Shown here one piece after another: positions 1-6,058 of a stretch of 6,058 nucleotides of DNA (its first letter is position 1; the number at the start of each line of letters is the position of its first letter). A program made the translations under genes and the position numbers. The stretch spans positions 1 through 6,058 of the forward strand of contig JALWJV010000105.1 in NCBI GenBank assembly GCA_026996955.1, written 5' to 3'. The notes under the pieces are model-generated. The model did not search any database and was not told the origin of the DNA. It saw nothing but the letters and a program-made list of their open reading frames with translations. Origin of the DNA: Deltaproteobacteria bacterium. GTDB lineage: Bacteria > Desulfobacterota > Dissulfuribacteria > Dissulfuribacterales > QOAL01.

Positions 1-1750
1 CTTCAGGGCGAGGTACCCGGTCTCTCCATACGGCAGCCTTTTTCCTGTGACGTTTTCGCCACTGATCCATCTCCTGTTCAGTTGCCTCATACACAACCGC
101 CCGTTCACCATCCACTAGCACCCTGTCGCCATTCCTGAGCACCTTGGTTGCATCAACAAGGCCGGTAAGCATGACAACCTCGTATTCCCGTGCCACACAG
201 GAGAGATGATCAGCAGGATTGCCGAGATCAACCAGGATAGCCCCTGCCTCACGAAGGACACTTACAGCCTGTACAAGGCTCTGGTGCATCACAAACACAT
301 AGGGAGGATCGGTGAGACCTTCCAGGTCCCTGTCATTATTGATTATTCTCACCTCGCCTGCCCCCATGCCGGGAGATGAGACAAGGCCTGGCCCAACCAG
401 CACCTTCCTGTCCTGCCTTACCATGTCGGACATGCCGGATGAACTGCTTAGCTTAAGCGGCCGCGACTGGAGAATGACTATCTCTCCATTGACATCAACT
501 GCCCACTCAATATCCTGAGGCCCGCTCAGCATCTCCTCTGCCATGAGACCGAGACGCACCATCTCCATAATCTGGTCTTCTGTAAGAACCGGGGTGTAAG
601 CCTCTTCAGGGTCAAGCTCCTGTTCAACCAGCCCGCCCTCCTTTGAAATCACTAGCCTGTGCGTCTTCTTTGCTATCTGGCTCTCACCAGGCCCTGAACC
701 GTCCCGGGGAGGACGGTAAACATCTGCAGCCTCACTGCCTCCAACTGCCAGCTCCCCAACTCCATACACGGCACTTATGAGCATATTGTCACTGGCGCCG
801 TAATTGGGATCCCTGGTAAAGAGTATCCCTGCAGAATAGACATCAACCATCTCCAGGCACAGAACCGCCAGGTCAAATTCATAGGGCGGGAGCCCGCCAT
901 GACGGCGATAGGCTATGTTCCTGGGATTAAAGGCAGAGGCAACCACCTTTTTGAATGCCTCTTCAAGCTGCTCACTGTTTACTACATTAAGAATGGAAGC
1001 GTACTGCCCTGCAAATGAATGGGAGGCACTGTCCTCGCTGATTGCGCTGCTCCTTACAGCCAGCCCCTTGCCCCTGGAAAAGCTGGGGTTTGCCGCCCTT
1101 AGCGCCTTTTGAAGCTCAACCGGAAGCTCTGCCTGCAGGATCATCTTCTGTACGGCTTCAACGCTCTCCTGGTCAGGCAGCCCGTCCTTGTCCTCCCCTG
1201 AACGCAGACGCGCCACAATGCGCAGATACAGGTCATCCTTGTCCAGGAACAGGCGGCACATGGATACAGGAATCACAAAGCCGTTTGGAACCGTAAAGAC
1301 ACCGGTCTGGCGGAGCCGTGCAAGGTTGGCGGATTTGCCTCCAACTGCCCGGTACATATCAGGCTTTATGGCATCAAGAAATATGCAGTAAGGGACAAGA
1401 TCCTGCTTGGGAAGTTTTGCAAGGTCTTCCCGGATGGCAGCGGCAAGAACCTGCTGACGCTTTACTAGGCCCTGGTACGCACCATCGGCAAGAGTGTTGA
1501 GTTTTTCCACTAGGTCTGCCGTCACCTTCAGAAGCTCGTTAATTATCCTGCGCAGCGCCTCGGGCCAGAATACCGGCGATCTGAGGGAACTCCCTGCCTC
1601 GGTTATAAGCTCAACAGCCCTGTGATTATCATCAAGAAGGGTGCGGAAAACCTGGTAACGGCTCCGAAGCCTTGCCAGTTGTGCCTTACGCCTCTGCTCC
1701 TGAAGTTTGCGGAGGCTCTGAACAGGATGAAAAAGCCAGTTTAAATCCAT
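1..1750 (-). CDS. Second PEP synthase/dikinase-like protein, paralogue of its neighbour (3' end outside the window)
   Basis: The reading frame opens at ATG 1750-1748 and stays open for 583 codons to the window edge, so the C-terminus is missing because of the cut, not through mutation. Layout matches the upstream neighbour: a helical, charged N-terminal domain (about 1-115), an ATP-grasp domain (about 125-432) with GGKSANL (K139), AVRSS (R233), SFAGQ, AGILFTRDPN (307-316), PQDIEW (E415) and LQSRPL (427-432), then a phosphohistidine domain (about 450-555). The histidine motif is unusual, PADHLSCVARE, with H515 kept but the usual Thr-Ser/Cys before it replaced by Ala-Asp. L299 also replaces a Gln that the neighbour has at position 289. 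A basic stretch (564-579) leads into the unseen remainder. The start follows the neighbour's stop by one base with GAAGG eight bases upstream, indicating coupled translation. It may be a catalytic partner, a specialised dikinase or a subunit of a heteromeric enzyme; substrate unknown. Confidence 0.9.
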   Translation of the reverse strand, partial: MDLNWLFHPVQSLRKLQEQRRKAQLARLRSRYQVFRTLLDDNHRAVELITEAGSSLRSPVFWPEALRRIINELLKVTADLVEKLNTLADGAYQGLVKRQQVLAAAIREDLAKLPKQDLVPYCIFLDAIKPDMYRAVGGKSANLARLRQTGVFTVPNGFVIPVSMCRLFLDKDDLYLRIVARLRSGEDKDGLPDQESVEAVQKMILQAELPVELQKALRAANPSFSRGKGLAVRSSAISEDSASHSFAGQYASILNVVNSEQLEEAFKKVVASAFNPRNIAYRRHGGLPPYEFDLAVLCLEMVDVYSAGILFTRDPNYGASDNMLISAVYGVGELAVGGSEAADVYRPPRDGSGPGESQIAKKTHRLVISKEGGLVEQELDPEEAYTPVLTEDQIMEMVRLGLMAEEMLSGPQDIEWAVDVNGEIVILQSRPLKLSSSSGMSDMVRQDRKVLVGPGLVSSPGMGAGEVRIINNDRDLEGLTDPPYVFVMHQSLVQAVSVLREAGAILVDLGNPADHLSCVAREYEVVMLTGLVDATKVLRNGDRVLVDGERAVVYEATEQEMDQWRKRHRKKAAVWRDRVPRPE

Positions 1751-1751
1751 A

Positions 1752-4322
1752 TCATGCGCCTTCGGAAGACATATTCTCTCTTATTCTTCCTAAAAAATCG
1801 TTAAAAAACTTCTCAATGGCCTTGTCATCCGCCATCTTCACATCAAGCTGCCTGGTAAAGGCAACAAGCTCCCCGAGGTGCTCAAGTATCCTCTCCATGT
1901 GCTTGCGCTCAAGCATCTTGACCTTGCCAAGCACCAGGTCACCCTTGATCTCTGACTTGAAATACAGACCGGAGAGAATGCGGGATATCATCTCTGCCCT
2001 GCGCCTGCGCTTTCCGGGCTCTGCAAGACCGCCGGCAAAGCGGAAATAAATGTAGTTATCGTCTGCCTCATCACAGAGATAGCAGTCTATGATGTTGAAG
2101 TGATACCCCATCCTGAGATTCACATCACAGTAATCCTGGGCAAGGATTGCAAGGTTCTCTCCGCTGTAGGTGGAAATATTGCTCAACATGCTCATTGGCT
2201 GGGTGATGCCTGAGAGCATATCCCTGATGCCAAATGATGCCACATCCTGGGACCAGAACTCCTTTTTAAGCAGCCCCCTGAGGATTGCCTGAAACGGCAC
2301 ACTGAGCACATCATCAATCTCCACCTCCTTGACCTTTCTGCCCTCTTCCTCATTGCCTCTTACCCCGCCTCCAATGTCCACCACGCGAATCTTGAGGGGA
2401 AGCCCGGTTTTAAGCACAGGAGCCAGACCATGTGATATAACCCTGCCGGAAGTATGGAACCTTATCAGCTCGGCAACTGCCTGTTCATGACAGAAACGGA
2501 TAAAGTCATGAATGGTCTGGCAATTTTCCATCTTGAAGTCAGGGGATGTTGGATCCACCAGGTTGAGTGGGGCAATGAGCCGCAAAAGCCGCCTTAATAG
2601 AGATGCTTCCTTGTAGTCTGGAGGCGGTGCAAACCCCTCTGCCTCAGGAAGCCCTGGAGGAAGCTCCACATGCCCCTGGTAGATTGTCTTTGCCTCAACA
2701 TCAACCATCACATGCATGCCTTCCATCAGGACTGAAGTGGCATCACCGGTTCCAAAAAGTGCAGGTGTCCGGTACTCCCTTGTGATGGTGGCAAGGTGAC
2801 TTGTGGGGCTTCCGATGTCAGTAATTATGGCTGAGGCACGCTGGACTATCTCGGCAAGTTTAGGGCTTGCAAAGTGGCTTACAGCAACTGCGCCTGCAGG
2901 AAAGGACTCAACCTCAGTATCTTCATCCACATGGACCACAACACCGCCTGCTATTCCCAGCTGGCAGATGTGTCCCTTTCCTGACATGAGCACAGGAAGC
3001 GCTGAAAGCTCCTCCATGAGCTTGTCCACACTGGCTGCATCCCGGTTAACCTGCCTCAGGCGAAGTGGACGTGACTGCAGTATCCACAGCCTGTTATCAC
3101 CATCCCTGCACCACTCAATATCCTGCGGATACTCAAAACGCTTCTCAAGCAGAAGGCCATACTCCGCCATCTTCCGAATCACATCAAGCCCGATTATGCC
3201 AGAGCCTCTGCGCATCCCCGTCTGTCCAGGGCTCATGGCTTGAGAAAGGCCGGCATCATCCTGGCTCGGGGTGATATAACTCTCAACCAGGGTAAAGGGA
3301 TGGTTCCGTTCAAACACAAAACGATCCCCTGCATCACGGCCCGATGCAAGCTCCTCCCCAAGCCCGCTCACTGTGGAAAGCACCATGGTGCCGGCATCAG
3401 GATGGTTCGGGTCCCTGGTGTAGAGGACACCGCTTGCCTCTGCATGAACCATGGGCTGCACCACCACGGCAATGGGGGACTCATCAGGGGAAAGGTCATT
3501 TCCAAGGTAGCGGAATATTTCCTCGGAAAAGCGCGAGGCCATAACCTTAACACAGGCATCTGGGATGTCCTTTGCTGCCACGTTCAGAAGAGAGAGAAAC
3601 TGCCCTGCAAAACTCCTGTGGCTGTCCTCGTCAACGCCACTGCTGCGCACGGCAAAACGGGATGGAGGATTCGTGCCCTTGCGAATCTTTTTAATTGCCT
3701 TTTTGATTGCGCCTGCAAGGTCAGAGGGCATCTTTGCCTGGGCAAAGAGGTCTGAAATCCTGGCAGCACGCTCCGCCGGGTCATCTGTCTCGTCCATCAC
3801 CTCCCGGATACGGTTAAAGAGGTCATTTGCCTCCATAAACCGGCGATATCCTGTGGTGCTTACAACAAAACCTTCCGGGCAGGGGAGCTCCAGGCCGTTT
3901 GAAATCTCTCCCAGACACGCCCCCTTGTTGCCTGCAAGATGCCCCAGATCCCTGTGAAGCACATTCCATTCCAGCACGGGAAAGGGCCCGTAAGGCCCAA
4001 GCCCGCCTGCAAGTATATCCGACAGGTAATCTGCGGTTACGGTAAACAGGTCGTAAAGGCGGCTGTACCGCTCATCTGACATGGCATTAAGATGATAAAT
4101 AACACTGCGGCCAAGGTTGATTATCTCAGAGACTGCGTTCTGCAGAAAGGTGCGGTCATAAATGTACTCACCGCCAAGGACTCTCTCCAGATCAGCTATC
4201 TTTTCCAGGATCTGATTATTAGTTGTGACAATGCGCCGAAAGTGGACAAAAAGAGTGCCAAACTGGTCGTTGGCCCCTTTCCTTTCACGGCCAAATCCAA
4301 TCTGTTGCAAGAGGGATCTCAT
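1752..4322 (-). CDS. PEP synthase/pyruvate phosphate dikinase-like protein with an uncharacterised C-terminal domain
   Basis: This complete 856-residue protein probably transfers phosphate from ATP through a phosphohistidine to an acceptor in the cytoplasm. Residues 20-115 are a helical domain of unknown role. Residues 125-420 are a PPDK_N ATP-grasp domain with GNKGACLGE (K133), AVRSS (R226), SFAGQ, SGVLYTRDPN (298-306), PQDIEW (E403) and LQSRPL (415-420), so the ATP site looks intact. Residues 445-550 are the swivelling phosphohistidine domain with PTSHLATITRE, catalytic H509. Residues 570-856 lack the barrel motifs of true PEP synthase or PPDK (no GTNDL/GSNDL-like or CGE/CGQ-like loop). They carry instead CQTIHDFIRFCHE (601-613), VVDIGGG (647-653) and LRMGYHFNIIDCYL (736-749), which I recall from uncharacterised PEP-utilising proteins. 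No signal peptide or membrane segment is evident. The acceptor cannot be named; pyruvate is not supported. GGGGAG lies five bases before the ATG. The next gene is a paralogue one base downstream. Confidence 0.93.
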   Translation of the reverse strand: MRSLLQQIGFGRERKGANDQFGTLFVHFRRIVTTNNQILEKIADLERVLGGEYIYDRTFLQNAVSEIINLGRSVIYHLNAMSDERYSRLYDLFTVTADYLSDILAGGLGPYGPFPVLEWNVLHRDLGHLAGNKGACLGEISNGLELPCPEGFVVSTTGYRRFMEANDLFNRIREVMDETDDPAERAARISDLFAQAKMPSDLAGAIKKAIKKIRKGTNPPSRFAVRSSGVDEDSHRSFAGQFLSLLNVAAKDIPDACVKVMASRFSEEIFRYLGNDLSPDESPIAVVVQPMVHAEASGVLYTRDPNHPDAGTMVLSTVSGLGEELASGRDAGDRFVFERNHPFTLVESYITPSQDDAGLSQAMSPGQTGMRRGSGIIGLDVIRKMAEYGLLLEKRFEYPQDIEWCRDGDNRLWILQSRPLRLRQVNRDAASVDKLMEELSALPVLMSGKGHICQLGIAGGVVVHVDEDTEVESFPAGAVAVSHFASPKLAEIVQRASAIITDIGSPTSHLATITREYRTPALFGTGDATSVLMEGMHVMVDVEAKTIYQGHVELPPGLPEAEGFAPPPDYKEASLLRRLLRLIAPLNLVDPTSPDFKMENCQTIHDFIRFCHEQAVAELIRFHTSGRVISHGLAPVLKTGLPLKIRVVDIGGGVRGNEEEGRKVKEVEIDDVLSVPFQAILRGLLKKEFWSQDVASFGIRDMLSGITQPMSMLSNISTYSGENLAILAQDYCDVNLRMGYHFNIIDCYLCDEADDNYIYFRFAGGLAEPGKRRRRAEMISRILSGLYFKSEIKGDLVLGKVKMLERKHMERILEHLGELVAFTRQLDVKMADDKAIEKFFNDFLGRIRENMSSEGA
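1759..1763 (-). promoter_or_regulatory. Ribosome binding site of the second dikinase-like gene, inside the end of the first
   Basis: GAAGG lies within the last codons of the upstream gene, eight bases before the ATG at 1750-1748. Only one base (1751) separates the upstream TGA from this ATG, so the two proteins are probably made together by translational coupling from one message. Confidence 0.65.
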
Positions 4323-4327
4323 GGATA

Positions 4328-4347
4328 CTCCCCGCGGCTGCAGCCGC
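4328..4347 (-). promoter_or_regulatory. GC-rich palindrome abutting the ribosome binding site of the first dikinase-like gene
   Basis: The 14-base perfect palindrome GCGGCTGCAGCCGC (4334-4347) touches the Shine-Dalgarno sequence GGGGAG (4333-4328), which is five bases from the ATG. In the transcript such a palindrome could form a short hairpin or a GC-rich dimer contact beside the ribosome site. It could also be a protein-binding site. The ribosome binding site itself is well supported; the regulatory role is speculative. Confidence 0.5.
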
Positions 4348-4409
4348 TGGCGATGCGGTGATAAGGGTGATGAAAAAACTGCTCTGTCAAAGGTACTGGG
4401 AAACTGTTC

Positions 4410-4436
4410 ACAGCACCTGCTGTTTCAAACTGAAAC
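4410..4436. repeat. Two overlapping small palindromes at the predicted transcription start
   Basis: GTTTCA (4422-4427) and TGAAAC (4431-4436) form a palindrome with a three-base centre. Immediately beside it ACAGCA (4410-4415) and TGCTGT (4418-4423) form one with a two-base centre, sharing two bases with the first. A further GAAAC at 4400-4404 could pair with GTTTC at 4422-4426 instead. They sit at the predicted start site, where a repressor operator would act, but arms this short can arise by chance. Confidence 0.35.
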
Positions 4437-4437
4437 C

Positions 4438-4466
4438 TATTTAGACCACCAGGCTGTTTATGTCAA
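4438..4466 (-). promoter_or_regulatory. Candidate sigma-70 promoter for the dikinase-like gene pair
   Basis: On the minus strand a perfect -35 box TTGACA (4466-4461) is followed after exactly 17 bases by TAAATA (4443-4438), a mediocre -10 box. Transcription would begin near 4431, giving a leader of about 110 bases before the ATG at 4322. The 226-base gap after the activator gene fits a separate promoter here, although no clear terminator follows the activator, so read-through is also possible. Confidence 0.4.
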
Positions 4467-4548
4467 CAAAAGACGAAAACCGGACTGCCCAGAATCACAA
4501 AACATTCAACCCTGACGGGCCTTACTTTATGTACTTCACACCTGCAGA

Positions 4549-5925
4549 TCAAACCTGTGACTGAACCGCATCCTCTCCATATTTTTTCAGTTTCCGCCAC
4601 AAAGAGACACGGTCAATGCCAAGGATGGCAGCAGCCTTGCTCTTGTTTCCATTAACACTCTTCAAGACAGTCAGGATATAATCCCTTTCATGCTCCCGTA
4701 ACGGTTTGAAGGTAACCGGGGCATCTTCCAGTGATCCTGAACCGGCACTGTACTGAAATTCAGGGGGAAGATGGTGACGCATTATCTCCTGATCACGGCA
4801 CATGGCAGCAGCCCGTTCAATGATATTTTCAAGCTCCCGGATATTTCCCGGAAAGTCATAGTTCATAAGTATATTAAGCACCTCCTGGGAGATTGACTTT
4901 ATGCCCTGGCCAGCAGACGAGTACTTGGCAAGAAAGTGCTGAATCAAAAGCGGGATGTCATCACGCCGCTCCCTCAGAGGCGGTATTGAAAGGGTAACCA
5001 CATTAAGCCTGTAAAAGAGGTCCTGCCTGAAACGTCCCTCCTGAACCTCCTTTCGCAGATCCCTGTTTGTTGCTGCAAGGATGCGGACATCCACCGGTAT
5101 CTCCCTGGTTCCCCCAACCCTGATTATCTTCTTTTCCTGAATTACCCTGAGCAGCTTGACCTGCATGGATACAGGCATCTCGCCAATCTCATCAAGCAGC
5201 AGGGTTCCGCCGTCTGCAGCCTCAAACAGCCCTGTCCTGAACTTGCTGGCGCCGGTAAATGCCTCCTTCTCATGTCCGAAAAGCTCATTAAGCATAAGCT
5301 CTTCAGTAAGGGCGCTGCAGTTGATGGGCAAAAAACGCCGGTCTGCCCTCTTGCTCAAGGCATGAATAGTCGATGCCACAAGCTCCTTTCCTGTTCCTGT
5401 CTCCCCGAGAATCAGGACATTGCTGTCATGCTGCGCTATCTCGGCAATATCGCTCTTGAGCTTCACAATGGCAGGATTCTTGCCGACAAACTGGATCCCC
5501 CTGCTTGACCTGATATGCTTGCCCCTTCGCCTTATCTCCCGGCTCATTTCGGTTTTACGGGTGGCCTTTCTGACAAGGCTTAAAAAACTGTCTATGGCAA
5601 ATGGCCTGGCAACGTAGGAAAAGGCGCCTGCCATCATTGCATGCACAGCAGATTCCACAGTTGCCTGATCTGTTACAAATATCACTGCCATATCGGGCTG
5701 AAGGGGCCTTGCCGCGGTCATGAGCTCAAGCCCCTCCATGTCACCGGCATGGATATTTGTGAGCATCACGTGGAAATAGCGTGTTTTCAGATATTCAAGC
5801 GCTATTGCCCCACTGACGGAACTGCTTACCGAATACCCCTCCCGGTCAAGAAGCAGGGTAAGGTTTTTCCGGTTTATCTCATCAGGTTCTACTATCAATA
5901 TTTCTATCTTGCCTGTCTCCTGCAA
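4549..5925 (-). CDS. Sigma-54-dependent NtrC-family transcriptional activator with a degenerate receiver domain
   Basis: This is a 458-residue activator of RNA polymerase carrying sigma-54, with the usual three-part layout. Residues 7-120 form a response-regulator receiver, about 148-375 the AAA+ ATPase, and 411-450 a Fis-type DNA-binding helix-turn-helix. The ATPase shows Walker A GETGTGKE (174-181), Walker B LLLDE (242-246), FRQDLFYRL (299-307) and PPLRER (315-320), so ATP hydrolysis looks intact. The sigma-54-contacting loop reads EAFTGA (221-226) instead of GAFTGA. The receiver has lost key residues: N57 replaces the phosphoacceptor Asp, P14 one of the acidic pair and R107 the invariant Lys, while E13 and T85 remain. 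The start is TTG, chosen because AGGAG lies 7 bases upstream, an in-frame TGA sits 14 codons upstream, and no ATG lies between. No partner histidine kinase is visible. Target genes are unknown; the dikinase genes downstream are candidates by position only. Confidence 0.96.
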   Translation of the reverse strand: MQETGKIEILIVEPDEINRKNLTLLLDREGYSVSSSVSGAIALEYLKTRYFHVMLTNIHAGDMEGLELMTAARPLQPDMAVIFVTDQATVESAVHAMMAGAFSYVARPFAIDSFLSLVRKATRKTEMSREIRRRGKHIRSSRGIQFVGKNPAIVKLKSDIAEIAQHDSNVLILGETGTGKELVASTIHALSKRADRRFLPINCSALTEELMLNELFGHEKEAFTGASKFRTGLFEAADGGTLLLDEIGEMPVSMQVKLLRVIQEKKIIRVGGTREIPVDVRILAATNRDLRKEVQEGRFRQDLFYRLNVVTLSIPPLRERRDDIPLLIQHFLAKYSSAGQGIKSISQEVLNILMNYDFPGNIRELENIIERAAAMCRDQEIMRHHLPPEFQYSAGSGSLEDAPVTFKPLREHERDYILTVLKSVNGNKSKAAAILGIDRVSLWRKLKKYGEDAVQSQV

Positions 5926-5932
5926 GTTACTG

Positions 5933-5937
5933 CTCCT
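5933..5937 (-). promoter_or_regulatory. Ribosome binding site for the activator gene, supporting a TTG start
   Basis: On the minus strand AGGAG stands seven bases before the TTG at 5925-5923. This strong match to the Shine-Dalgarno sequence decides the start: the first in-frame ATG is codon 54, well inside the receiver domain, and an in-frame TGA lies at 5967-5965. Confidence 0.8.
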
Positions 5938-5984
5938 GTAAAATATAAACTCAGATTGAGCGTTTCAAAAACTGGAAAAGTATT

Positions 5985-6020
5985 TTTTTACGAAAGTTAA
6001 AGAAGATGGATTCGTAAAAA
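5985..6020. repeat. Perfect 10-bp inverted repeat upstream of the activator gene
   Basis: TTTTTACGAA (5985-5994) and its exact complement TTCGTAAAAA (6011-6020) flank a 16-base spacer, about 60 bases upstream of the TTG start. The arm centres are 26 bases apart, about two and a half helical turns. It could be an operator for a dimeric regulator, possibly the activator itself, or a weak AT-rich hairpin marking the end of a gene beyond the window. The rest of 5926-6058 is AT-rich and non-coding. I found no sigma-54 promoter (GG and GC elements at -24/-12) and no convincing sigma-70 promoter in it. Confidence 0.5.
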
Positions 6021-6058
6021 GTCAGCAACGGACTTTAGTGTTATTTCAGAAAAATTAT

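Noticed and set aside
2803..3243. Plus-strand open frame of 146 codons, and other plus-strand frames such as 3240-3755 and 1672-2049.
   Set aside because: They lie antisense to conserved dikinase domains, show no recognisable motif, and are explained by the codon pattern of the minus-strand genes.
1752..4322. Naming the complete dikinase-like gene ppsA or ppdK.
   Set aside because: The PEP/pyruvate-binding barrel that defines those enzymes is not recognisable, so a specific name would overstate the function.
4366..4390. A second TTGACA (4390-4385) in the gap before the first dikinase-like gene.
   Set aside because: At 16-18 bases downstream there is no sequence resembling a -10 box; the nearest candidate, TTATCA, is 20 bases away.
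4481..4520. Possible terminator after the activator gene (GCCC at 4517-4520 with GGGC further along).
   Set aside because: Only about four base pairs with a very long loop and no following T run; not a credible intrinsic terminator.
4323..4548. Sigma-54 promoter in the gap between activator and dikinase genes.
   Set aside because: No GG and GC dinucleotides with the required 10-base spacing in a TGGCAC/TTGC-like context were found on the minus strand.
5940..5968. TTGAAA, 17 bases, TATTTT on the minus strand as a sigma-70 promoter for the activator gene.
   Set aside because: Transcription would start at about 5933, inside the AGGAG ribosome site, leaving no usable leader.
5641..6000. Plus-strand open frame of 119 codons crossing the activator start.
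   Set aside because: It mostly mirrors the receiver domain in antisense and has no plausible domain content.

Overview
The window carries three genes, all read from the minus strand, so transcription runs from high to low coordinates. In that order they are a sigma-54-dependent (NtrC-type) activator with a degenerate receiver domain (5925 to 4549), a complete 856-residue phosphoenolpyruvate synthase/pyruvate phosphate dikinase-like protein (4322 to 1752), and a second, related dikinase-like protein (from 1750) that leaves the window at base 1 after 583 residues. No RNA gene, insertion sequence, CRISPR array or tRNA was seen, and no gene on the plus strand is supported.

The source is probably a Gram-negative bacterium of the Desulfobacterota ('Deltaproteobacteria') or a close relative. 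This rests on the gene types: sigma-54 activators are abundant there, and large PEP-utilising proteins with this helical N-terminus and C-terminal module are, from memory, familiar there. Base composition is fairly balanced in the genes and AT-rich upstream of the activator. The taxonomic guess is an inference.

The two dikinase-like genes are one base apart and look translationally coupled. They are divergent tandem paralogues with the same order of parts: a helical N-terminal domain of about 110 residues, an ATP-grasp (PPDK_N) domain, then a swivelling phosphohistidine domain. Both keep the catalytic histidine (H509 and H515). The complete protein has no recognisable PEP/pyruvate-binding barrel. 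In its place is a C-terminal module of about 285 residues of unknown function, so ATP-dependent phosphorylation of an unknown acceptor is as likely as making PEP.

A 226-base gap separates the activator from the dikinase genes. It holds a candidate sigma-70 promoter, two overlapping small palindromes at the predicted start site, and a GC-rich perfect palindrome abutting the ribosome binding site. The activator's receiver lacks the phosphoacceptor aspartate (N57) and changes two more signature positions, so it probably does not respond to ordinary phosphorylation. The best candidate for an undescribed system here is the pairing of this pseudo-receiver activator with a tandem pair of dikinase-like enzymes; a regulatory link between them is inferred from position only.
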